A program made the position numbers and the translations under genes. Positions 25,461 to 32,522 of a DNA stretch of 64,000 nt are shown here, piece by piece; positions within the stretch are counted from its first letter, which is position 1; each line of letters begins with the position of its first letter. A model generated the notes under the pieces. The model was given only the letters and a program-made list of their open reading frames with translations. It was not told where the DNA came from and did not search any database. The DNA is from Flavobacterium salmonis. Its GTDB lineage: Bacteria > Bacteroidota > Bacteroidia > Flavobacteriales > Flavobacteriaceae. Location of the stretch: contig NZ_CAIJDP010000083.1 of the NCBI RefSeq assembly GCF_903819435.1, positions 1 to 64,000 on the forward strand. The letters are read 5' to 3'.

Positions 25461-25596
25461 CACCGGCAAAGACAAGCTACAAGCAATTTGGGTATTTGGC
25501 TTAATTTAAGGTTGGTCTTGTATTAGATAAATTTGTGTCTATCCTAAGATTTGGCTTCCTTAATCCCAAACTGCTTGTAGCTCGAGAACGTTAGCT
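25461..25596 (+). repeat. attC-like intergenic element 2
   Basis: The clearest of the series. The 18-base arm 25475-25492 (AGCTACAAGCAATTTGGG) pairs with 25565-25582 with a single mismatch. It is followed by GAACGTTAGCTG, whose core GTTAGCT lies at 25590-25596, 43 bases before the next ATG. The loop has the ATTTGGCTTAAT stretch shared with element 1. Confidence 0.5.
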
Positions 25597-25638
25597 GTTA
25601 TTGTATAAGAACTTTGAAATAAACGCACAATCATTCTT

Positions 25639-26247
25639 ATGATAAAAAAAATAATTACTCTTATTGTATTCTTAAATTCTCTCTTAAGTTTTTCCCAAAT
25701 TGCAAATGATAGTTTAATAAATTCTATAAAAAAAGCAGAAAAAATTGTATTAGCTAGTCACGAGGATTTTTATTTTATAAGGGAAGAAGAAGGAAATGGA
25801 AAAACTACATTGACAACTTTACTTAAAATTGAGAACCCAAGTAAAAGAATTAGGAAAAAAATTAAAAGGAGATTTAAAAAACTAGAAGAAAAAAGAGCTA
25901 TAGTAAAGCCTCTACTTAAAAATGGAAAACCTAATAAGAGTATAATAAGAGAGAAAATTGAACTTGACTCAAAATTAAAGCAAGAGCTAATTGAAGTTAT
26001 TTCGAAACAAAAAAATGACATTTTATATGACGGTAATTATTGTTTTGAGCCACATCATACCATATTCATTTATAGGAAAAAGAAGTGGTCATATATTGAC
26101 TTATGCTTTGGGTGTGATCATTATAGTTATAGTGAAGACTTAAATATTAATAAAAAATATTTTTTAGTTACCTATGAAGATTGGCGAAATTTGGAAGCAT
26201 TTTTCAGAAACCAAAACTTAAATTATAGAATGCAAAACAGAAAATAA
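25639..26247 (+). CDS. Orphan secreted protein with CFGC motif
   Basis: 202 residues with a signal peptide (about 1-20, SLLSFSQ). A long Lys/Arg-rich helical part (about 60-125) is followed by a domain with CFEPHHTIFIYRKKKWSYID and LCFGCDHYSYS. The layout C...IFIYRKK...[IL]CFGC also occurs in the neighbour at 26963, so the two share a small unnamed domain. I do not know its function. It lies between attC-like elements 2 and 3. Confidence 0.55.
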   Translation: MIKKIITLIVFLNSLLSFSQIANDSLINSIKKAEKIVLASHEDFYFIREEEGNGKTTLTTLLKIENPSKRIRKKIKRRFKKLEEKRAIVKPLLKNGKPNKSIIREKIELDSKLKQELIEVISKQKNDILYDGNYCFEPHHTIFIYRKKKWSYIDLCFGCDHYSYSEDLNINKKYFLVTYEDWRNLEAFFRNQNLNYRMQNRK

Positions 26248-26346
26248 CAACAGCTACCGCCGTTTTGTAATATGGCGCGATTAGGCTTTATAGAAAGTTT
26301 AATCTACCTTGAATCCTCAATGTAGCTAAGCGGCAAGACGTTCCAG
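26247..26346 (+). repeat. attC-like intergenic element 3
   Basis: Starts at the stop codon (TAACAACAGCTACCGCCG) and returns GTAGCTAAGCGGCAAGACGT, with end GTTCCAG at 26340-26346, 28 bases before the next ATG. The GCCG/CGGC and AGCTAC/GTAGCT pairs are present but not properly nested. It is the weakest of the set. Confidence 0.3.
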
Positions 26347-26373
26347 CAATAGATAAACAATTTCCTGCTAAAA

Positions 26374-26802
26374 ATGAAAACATTTAAAACCTTCTTAGAA
26401 ACTATTTTACCAATTACAATTGGGACATTAATTTTCATGTCATACTTTTTTATCACTGAAAAGTTAGCAATTGATTCAGAATTAGAAGCTTGTGAAAGAT
26501 ATGAAGTTAGTAATATCGTATATTTAATATTTACCTTTGGCATCATATTAATTTCAAGTTTCTATCAAATAATTGTGGGTGATTGGATTTTGAAGAGAAA
26601 CAAAAACAAGTTTAAGCTAAATATAGTTAACAGCATTATTTTTGGTGTATTTTTTACGGTAATATTTATTGCAATGGGAGTGTTTAATGAAGAGGAAGTT
26701 GAAGTGAAATTTTGTCCTGTGTTTTTTTTAGTGATGGTAATTTTGGGATTATTATTTTTAGTTTTGAAAAGTATTTTCGGAAAACTCTTTAATAAAGTTT
26801 GA
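26374..26802 (+). CDS. Orphan four-segment membrane protein
   Basis: 142 residues, no family recognised. Four hydrophobic segments (about 9-28, 46-66, 80-100, 115-137) separated by short charged loops. The loop after the third carries EEEVEVKFC. It is an independent small inner-membrane protein in the orphan-gene series, with element 3 before and element 4 after it. Confidence 0.6.
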   Translation: MKTFKTFLETILPITIGTLIFMSYFFITEKLAIDSELEACERYEVSNIVYLIFTFGIILISSFYQIIVGDWILKRNKNKFKLNIVNSIIFGVFFTVIFIAMGVFNEEEVEVKFCPVFFLVMVILGLLFLVLKSIFGKLFNKV

Positions 26803-26834
26803 AAAAATAATCTACTGCATATTACAACTACCAC

Positions 26835-26944
26835 AACGAATTTGGATAATTGGCTTAATGGAAAGATGGTTTTGTTTTAATTTGTAATTCTAAGAATGAG
26901 ATTAATTTAGTCTTACCCCCCCCTGTATTAACAAAATGTTGGCT
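26835..26944 (+). repeat. attC-like intergenic element 4
   Basis: Contains CACAACGAATTTGGATAATTGGCTTAATGGAAAGATGG-type sequence, close to element 1 over about 60 bases, and ends in GTTGGCT (26938-26944), 19 bases before the lipoprotein ATG. A run of nine C lies at about 26917-26925. Confidence 0.35.
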
Positions 26945-26962
26945 ACTATTAATCAGAATTTT

Positions 26963-27526
26963 ATGAAAAACATCCTTCTATCTTTAATTATAATTTTAGT
27001 ATTCTCCTGTGAAACTAAGAGAAAACAAGAATCTCAAAACGTTAGTCAAGCTAATCCAAAAAAGATTATTGGTAAGAAGTTTTTCGAGTACGATGAAATA
27101 GACCACTATTTCAACAATTACGATGAAGACAAATTAAGTGAATTATATGATAATCAATCTAAAACCGAGATTGACTCATTCAAAATGGGAGTTATATTGG
27201 ATAGAATTCCTAAAGATAGCTTAGACTTAAAGTTTGTTGATAAACTTAATGAAATTGGATACGTAAAAACAAAAATACCAAAATCAAAGTTTAAAGGGAT
27301 TGACAGTATTTTTATTGAAAAGTCGGTTGAAAATCCAACCGCTACAGGCTGTATTTATGTATATCGCGATATTTTAATTTTTAAAAAAAACGATGTTGTT
27401 GTTGGAACCGCAAAAATATGTTTTGGATGTGGAGCTAGTCAAATCACTGGTACAAGTGCTATTACTGATAATTTTGGACAAAAAGGTGACTACAGTATAT
27501 TGGAAAGCTTGTTGAAAAGAAAATAA
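26963..27526 (+). CDS. Orphan lipoprotein with CFGC motif
   Basis: 187 residues from the ATG at 26963, chosen because it begins a lipobox signal (LVFSC, Cys16); the upstream ATG at 26936 lies in element 4. The C-terminal domain has CIYVYRDILIFKKND and KICFGCGASQITG, resembling the 25639 protein. The middle is acidic. It is probably held at a membrane, outer or inner, facing the periplasm. Function unknown. Confidence 0.6.
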   Translation: MKNILLSLIIILVFSCETKRKQESQNVSQANPKKIIGKKFFEYDEIDHYFNNYDEDKLSELYDNQSKTEIDSFKMGVILDRIPKDSLDLKFVDKLNEIGYVKTKIPKSKFKGIDSIFIEKSVENPTATGCIYVYRDILIFKKNDVVVGTAKICFGCGASQITGTSAITDNFGQKGDYSILESLLKRK

Positions 27527-27530
27527 ACCG

Positions 27531-27725
27531 CCGCTAACATCATTTTGTGCAAGCGGGTTTTGGTAATAATGTAACGATCTTTTTGTATATCTGCTACTTG
27601 TTTTAAAGCGACTTTGCCTAATTTAAAAAATCATGTTTGCAATTCCTAAAACTGTCAAAAGTCTCCTGACTTTTAACGGGATGCTTTGGATGTGCCCGCT
27701 GTAGTCGCAGAACATTATGCGTCAG
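27531..27725 (+). repeat. Intergenic repeat with attC-like end, element 5
   Basis: Opens with CCGCTAACATCATTTTGTGC and AAGCGGG, which pairs with CCCGCT near 27693; ends CAGAACATTATGCG, 50-60 bases before the next ATG. Its second half (TGTCAAAAGTCTCCTGACTTTTAACGGGA, by position about 27650-27682) is shared with the repeats at 28862, 30132 and 32374. No gene lies in 27527-27773. Confidence 0.5.
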
Positions 27726-27773
27726 TTTTGCATGACTAAAAATAGAAAATAAAAAAAAACTAAATAAATTAAA

Positions 27774-28156
27774 ATGAGAATATTAGTTGGTCTAATTATT
27801 ATGAATTGCTTCTTCGGATGTGAAGAAAAAAAAGCGAAAAAAGCAAAGATTTAGTTTCCTTTAATTCTAAATTTATAGCCGAAATAGATGAAGAAAATTA
27901 TAATAAGTATGAAGCTGTACTAAACTCAAAATTTGAACCGAAATACATTGGCAAAACTATTGAAATTACAAAAATAATTAATGCAAATGCTTGTGGGGAA
28001 TATGACGGAAATATAGATATTAGAAAGGATAGTCTAATCTTAATTTACAAATTAGTATCAGATGAAGTATGCACATCAAGAGCTGTTGTTGAAGTGAAAT
28101 ATAAGATTAAAAACGAAAAAAGGTTAAAATATAAAGTTGGTTTACATTATGAATAG
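27774..28156 (+). pseudogene. Frameshifted orphan lipoprotein gene
   Basis: From ATG 27774 the frame encodes a lipoprotein signal (lipobox FFGC, Cys16) and EEKKAKKAKI, then stops. A second open frame picks up immediately (KDLVSFNSKFIAEIDEENYN...) and runs to TAG at 28154-28156. The two are out of register by one base (383 bases in total), just after a run of eight A at about 27826-27833. One extra A would join them into a ~128-residue lipoprotein. It may be a real broken gene, a slippage-controlled gene or a base-call error. Confidence 0.6.
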
Positions 28157-28160
28157 CCAC

Positions 28161-28204
28161 GCTACGAAAAGTCTTTTTTCAGACACGCTGTAAGACATTC
28201 TACG
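28161..28204 (+). repeat. Short intergenic stem-loop remnant, element 6
   Basis: CTACGAAAAGTCTTTTTTCAGACACGCTGTAAGAC resembles the opening of the 28837 and 32356 hairpins (AAAGTCT...AGACTTT). It is short and lacks the GTTAG end. Confidence 0.3.
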
Positions 28205-28226
28205 CAATAAATTGAAACTAAATAAA

Positions 28227-28820
28227 ATGAAAAAAATATTTAAAATTACAGGAATTTATCTTTTACTTATTATTCTGGATTTTGGTTGTACACCACCTGA
28301 GCACGTAATAATTAATGATATAGAATTTAGAAGTGTTACAATAAAAGAAAGGAAAGAAAATCACCAATATAATTCTTATGTCGACACATCAGTTTTTAAA
28401 AATGAAATTGTCTTTGCCGTAACAGAAAAAATTGTAACTGTTGCAAGTCTTAATTTAGGTTTAGCTGAAAAATGCTATGCGACATCATTGCCAGAAACAA
28501 TCTATAATAATTCAATTTTAGAAAATACTTTTTCACTGAAGTTTAATAAAGATTTTACATTCAGAAATCAAGTAATAAGCGCAAATCAAAATTTATTTGA
28601 GATCAAAGAAATTAAAGATCAAATATCGATTTTTAATAATACTAATTCAATATTTAATACTACTGATATTAATTCAGTTAATAATAAAATTATAGAGTTT
28701 AATTCAGATTTTATAAATGAAGGAGTCTTTATTAACGAAGTATATGAAGTAGAATTTGAATGTAAAACATCTGACAACAGAGTTTTTAATAAAAAGATAG
28801 AAGTTAAATTTAGAGATTAA
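28227..28820 (+). CDS. Orphan lipoprotein, beta-rich
   Basis: 197 residues from ATG 28227 (the TTG at 28212 adds five residues ahead of it). Lipobox LDFGC gives Cys21, followed by TPPEHVII. The mature part is mostly beta strands with two cysteines (AEKCYATSLP and FECKTSDN). It recalls small Bacteroidetes lipoproteins of unknown function, but I cannot assign a family. A conserved perfect hairpin follows 16 bases after the stop. Confidence 0.6.
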   Translation: MKKIFKITGIYLLLIILDFGCTPPEHVIINDIEFRSVTIKERKENHQYNSYVDTSVFKNEIVFAVTEKIVTVASLNLGLAEKCYATSLPETIYNNSILENTFSLKFNKDFTFRNQVISANQNLFEIKEIKDQISIFNNTNSIFNTTDINSVNNKIIEFNSDFINEGVFINEVYEVEFECKTSDNRVFNKKIEVKFRD

Positions 28821-28836
28821 CCCGCTACTCCCCGCT

Positions 28837-28976
28837 ACGCAAAGTCTCCTTTATACTTTGCGTAATTTTAAAATCGTGTTACAATCCGTAAAAGTGTCAA
28901 AAGTCTCCTGACTTTAACGGGAATACTTCGGTAAACTGACTGCGATATTTCATTACATCTAAAGTAAGCATTTAGA
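28837..28976 (+). repeat. Intergenic repeat, GTCTCCTGACTTT family, copy 2
   Basis: A perfect 9-bp hairpin (ACGCAAAGT at 28837, ACTTTGCGT at 28855) is followed by the block shared with 32374-32490: AATTTTAAAATC, TTACAATCC, TAAAAGTGTCAAAA, TCTCCTGACTTT and GTAAACTGACTGCGATATTTC. The rest of the 28821-29197 gap has no gene and ends GTAGAACGTTAGTAG (core at 29121), another attC-like end. Confidence 0.6.
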
Positions 28977-29197
28977 GAATTTAATAGCGTTATTGTTTTA
29001 ACATTTCTTTTGGCAGAATAGATATTAAATGCTCCGCCAGAAACGTATCGGTTTTCCTAAACTCTTTCTTCCGTAAGATATTTTTATTAAATTTACCACT
29101 AATGGGTCTAGCCGTAGAACGTTAGTAGTAAGCCATGCCGAAATTGTGGAAAAAGAACTATTTAAAACAAACGATAAATTTTAAAACAAAACAATTT

Positions 29198-30097
29198 ATG
29201 ACAATTATTAAGGCAATCTTGAAATGGTTTTTTGGAATTTTATTATTAATTTTTGGAATTGTTGGTTTATCTCAAGAGCCATCTATGTCAATTGTTCCAA
29301 TATTATTAGGGTTATTTTTAATACCAAAAACCTATAAAAGTTTTACAGACAAAACTAAATTAAATCTTTCAAGTGGAGTAAAATGGATTGTGGTAATTGT
29401 TGGAATCATGCTAATTGGTTACACAGCTTCAATTAGTGAAACATCGAAAGAATCTAATTATGATTTAATCGTTGAAAATGCTTCAAAAAAAATTGACGAA
29501 GGAAAAATTAACGAAGCGCTAAAATTAATTAACGATGTAAAATCTAAATATAGAAAGAAAGAAAATAAAGCAACTGAATTAGAAAAAGAAATCGAAAAAT
29601 CTAAAGATGTGAATTTTGCAAAAGAGATTTTGGCAAAAATGACAAATGAAGAACTTACGCAATTAGAAAATGAAAAACTTTCTAAATCTTATCTAACTCA
29701 AAAAACGCTGAACAAAACTTTCATCAGTTTAGTTAAAACTTATTTACCGGAAAGAGCAAAAATTATCAAAGAAATTCAGGAAAAAGAGGAAAAAGAGAAA
29801 GAGATTGCAGAAGCAAAAGCTGAAGAAGAATTCAATAAAAACCGAAAAGAGAATATTGATAAACTATTTAGTCCTTATAACGGTAAAAATACAGCTTTAG
29901 AAAGATATATTAAATACAATATGAATGACCCGGATAGTTATAAACATATAGTCACAACACATTCGGACAAAGGCGACCATATTTTAGTTATTACTAAATT
30001 TCGTGCAAAAAACATTTATGGTGGAACAGTAATTAACATAGTTTCTGCAAAATTAGATTTGAAAGGAAATGTAATTGAAATATTAAGTGAGAATTAA
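29198..30097 (+). CDS. Orphan membrane protein with coiled-coil linker and C-terminal domain
   Basis: 299 residues from ATG 29198 (an upstream ATG at 29135 would add 21 unlikely residues). Two hydrophobic segments (about 9-45) are followed by a third (about 60-80), a long Lys/Glu helical stretch (about 90-220), and a C-terminal domain (about 225-299) with YIKYNMNDPDSYKHI and KFRAKNIYGGTVINIVSAK. The last part recalls a small domain at the ends of membrane proteins in several phyla (MNDPDSY...FRAKN.[FY]GG), whose function I do not know. Confidence 0.6.
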   Translation: MTIIKAILKWFFGILLLIFGIVGLSQEPSMSIVPILLGLFLIPKTYKSFTDKTKLNLSSGVKWIVVIVGIMLIGYTASISETSKESNYDLIVENASKKIDEGKINEALKLINDVKSKYRKKENKATELEKEIEKSKDVNFAKEILAKMTNEELTQLENEKLSKSYLTQKTLNKTFISLVKTYLPERAKIIKEIQEKEEKEKEIAEAKAEEEFNKNRKENIDKLFSPYNGKNTALERYIKYNMNDPDSYKHIVTTHSDKGDHILVITKFRAKNIYGGTVINIVSAKLDLKGNVIEILSEN

Positions 30098-30108
30098 AGA
30101 CTCACCGC

Positions 30109-30205
30109 TGCGCAAAGTCTTCTTCTGATTTTGCATAAATTTAAAGGCATATTACAATCGTAAAAGTATCAAAGGTATCCTGACTTTTAAATGGAACGCC
30201 CGCTG
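30109..30205 (+). repeat. Intergenic repeat, GTCTCCTGACTTT family, copy 3
   Basis: GCGCAAAGTCTTCTTCTGATTTTGCATAA (imperfect hairpin) then TATTACAATCGTAAAAGTATC and TCCTGACTTTTAAATGG, as in the other copies but more decayed. It runs into the promoter-bearing repeat at 30199. Confidence 0.5.
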
Positions 30206-30357
30206 TATCCTTTGTGCTAAAGCCCGTCCTAAAAGGATATAGCTTCAATATGGGCTAGGGCTTTAGATTTCATAAAGACAACAGTGCGAAAGAGTGTTTT
30301 TAGAATTTTAGTAGATAAACTTTAATTATAAATAAATTATATTTGAGAAATAATACA
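30199..30357 (+). repeat. Intergenic repeat carrying a promoter, copy 2
   Basis: Second copy of the 23905-24069 repeat: GCTGTATCC, GGGCTAGGGCTTTAG, and AATTATAAATAAATTATATTTG before the end. Its hairpin arms are degenerate. A TAnnTTTG box lies at 30338-30345. Nothing but these repeats lies in 30098-30474. Confidence 0.6.
30338..30345 (+). promoter_or_regulatory. -7 box in promoter repeat copy 2
   Basis: TATATTTG, the same as at 24053. The next start codon is 130 bases away, so it would make a long leader, or the box may be vestigial. Confidence 0.4.
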
Positions 30358-30474
30358 AAATAAATCTTTCGTATATACACCTAAATTTGGGTAAATTAGC
30401 GAGTGTTATTTTTACTGGTAAATTTCCCTAAAAAGCCTTAAAATCATTAATTCTAAACAATTATAAAATAAAAA

Positions 30475-31776
30475 ATGAAAGTATTGAAAATTATTTTAAA
30501 CATGATAAGATGGATTATTGGAGTAACTCTTATATTTGCTTCATTTGGTGGAATAATTGGGGGAGACTATATAAATGCACTTATTATAATGATAATTGGG
30601 GTATTATGTTTACCAATAGTTACAAACAAATTGTTTAATAAAAACCCTGAAAGTTCAGATGAGTTTTTAGCTTTTTTGCAAAGTTTTGGCACCTCAAACA
30701 AAATAATTAATTCTTTAAATTTTGACGATAAAGAAAATTTAATAGCTAAAGTTAATCAGGAAATTGCCAAAAGTTCAAAACCAATCAACGACAAAAAGAA
30801 ATATAATATTGGTAAAGAAATTTATAAAAGAGCACTCCAAAACACATTGTTAGATTTACATATTTCTGAAAAAGAAATAAGCCATTTAGAAGATATTGTT
30901 TCAAATTTTAATTTAAACTTAATCGATGTTTCAAACATTAGAAAACTATTTTGCGATAAAGCTGTTGAAAGTTTAATCAAAAAATCTTATGACGACAAAA
31001 TATTAACTGACGAAGAAAAAAGTGAAATCTTTATACTTGCTGAATATTTGAATATGCCAAAAGAAAAAGTGGAAAGTATAAGACTGAATGTTGCAGCTTC
31101 CTTATTAAAAACGGCATTAAACGAAAAGTTATCAGACAAAAGACTTTCACCAACAGAAGAAACGGAATTAAACGAAATACTTAAGAATTTAAAAATTGAA
31201 AAAGACCAAATTTCAACTATTTTCCCAAAAAAAAGTTTAGATGAATTAGCATATGCAAAACTTTTATGGAATTTAAACAATGGAATTTTTACCATAATCC
31301 CAAATCCGCCAATAACTCTAAGGAACTCAGAAGAATGTTACTTCGCTCTGGAAGCAAAATTATTAGAACGTAAAACTGTTAACAAAGGTTACTCACACAG
31401 AACTCGTAGCATTTCTGTTCCAGTCTTTAAAGACATGGAATATAATGTTAGTTACGGACGTTCTGTTCCAATCGAAGAGGAAATTACAATTACGCATAGA
31501 GGAACTATATACTTAACCAATTTTAGAATTGTATTTTTGTCGGGAAGTAAAAACTTTGAAATACTATTTTCAGAATTACTAAAGTTTAATGTTTTTAGTG
31601 ACGGAATCGAATTCATACTTAATAATGAAAATTTCTTAATGAAAATCAACGAAAAGGAATTAGAATTATTTGTTATGGGGATGTCAAGTGCTATAAGAAA
31701 CTTTTTTGATGAAAACGAACTCAAAAATTCTGCGATGAAAGAAATTGAAAATAACGAAACCTTTATTGGATTATAA
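30475..31776 (+). CDS. Membrane protein with TerB-like helical region and GRAM/PH-like C-terminus
   Basis: 433 residues. Two hydrophobic segments (about 10-48) at the N-terminus are like those of the 29198 protein. Residues about 115-255 contain repeated helical units (GILxxEE-type: DKILTDEEKSEIFILAEYLN, and DKRLSPTEETELNEIL) similar to TerB-like domains. The C-terminal part (about 285-410) has ITITHRGTIYLTNFRIVFLS, typical of GRAM/PH-like domains that bind membranes or peptides. The architecture suggests stress or membrane sensing, but no specific function can be assigned. Confidence 0.65.
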   Translation: MKVLKIILNMIRWIIGVTLIFASFGGIIGGDYINALIIMIIGVLCLPIVTNKLFNKNPESSDEFLAFLQSFGTSNKIINSLNFDDKENLIAKVNQEIAKSSKPINDKKKYNIGKEIYKRALQNTLLDLHISEKEISHLEDIVSNFNLNLIDVSNIRKLFCDKAVESLIKKSYDDKILTDEEKSEIFILAEYLNMPKEKVESIRLNVAASLLKTALNEKLSDKRLSPTEETELNEILKNLKIEKDQISTIFPKKSLDELAYAKLLWNLNNGIFTIIPNPPITLRNSEECYFALEAKLLERKTVNKGYSHRTRSISVPVFKDMEYNVSYGRSVPIEEEITITHRGTIYLTNFRIVFLSGSKNFEILFSELLKFNVFSDGIEFILNNENFLMKINEKELELFVMGMSSAIRNFFDENELKNSAMKEIENNETFIGL

Positions 31777-31866
31777 AAAACGGCAAGTACTGCTACAGGA
31801 AAATGGTAGAATTAGTTTGACTTTTAGACAAATGCGATAAATAGTTTTGATAATAAAAAATAATTT

Positions 31867-32331
31867 ATGAAAAAATATATTTTAGCATTTTGCATAATAT
31901 CAATTTTGATTTCCTGTGGACACACACTTGACTCAAAAGTGAAAAGTGCAGTAGACATTTTGAGTAAAGAGACCTCAATAAATACAAGTTGGCCACAAGG
32001 GAACGACGATTTTAAAAACTTACTAAAAGTTGCAACAATAGAGGACTTGCTTTATTTAACCGAAAATGAAAATGTGAATATAAGATATTATTCTTTTATT
32101 GGATTGAAGGAAAAAAATTATCCAAAAATAAAAGAGATGTATTATAAGTTTCAAAAAGATTATGAAGCTGTATACACAAATAACGGCGCTTGCCTAAAAG
32201 GAATATCCTCACTTAACGATTTAATATTTTTTGAACTTAATCCGCAACATTACAAGTCTAAATATGGATTTACCCAAAAGGAATTTGATAAAATAGGTAA
32301 AAAAAGATACGATAAAGTAGTTGGGGATTAA
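31867..32331 (+). CDS. Orphan lipoprotein, HEAT-like helical
   Basis: 154 residues, lipobox LISC with Cys17. The mature part is helical, with ATIEDLLYLTENENVNIRYY followed by SFIGLKEKNYPKIKEMYYKF, which has the look of a HEAT-like repeat pair, as in other Bacteroidetes lipoproteins. The 31777-31866 gap has no attC-like end. The 32374 repeat follows. Confidence 0.6.
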   Translation: MKKYILAFCIISILISCGHTLDSKVKSAVDILSKETSINTSWPQGNDDFKNLLKVATIEDLLYLTENENVNIRYYSFIGLKEKNYPKIKEMYYKFQKDYEAVYTNNGACLKGISSLNDLIFFELNPQHYKSKYGFTQKEFDKIGKKRYDKVVGD

Positions 32332-32355
32332 TTAGGAAACAATATCCGGCTCAGT

Positions 32356-32490
32356 AAAGTCTTCTTCAGACTTTGTAATTTTAAAATCATATTACAATCC
32401 ATAAAAGTGTCAAAAATTCTCCTGACTTTTAATAGAAATGCCTTCGTAAACTGACCACGATATTTCATTAAATCTAAATTTAGCATTTGT
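32356..32490 (+). repeat. Intergenic repeat, GTCTCCTGACTTT family, copy 4
   Basis: Perfect 7-bp hairpin AAAGTCT/AGACTTT (32356-32374), then the same block as copy 2 (TTTTAAAATCATATTACAAT, CCTGACTTTTAA, GTAAACTGACCACGATATTT, CATTAAATCTAAATTTAGCA). It lies at the right boundary of the orphan-gene run, before the histidine kinase. Confidence 0.65.
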
Positions 32491-32522
32491 ATATTTACAT
32501 AAATTAAAAAAAATAGATTTTA

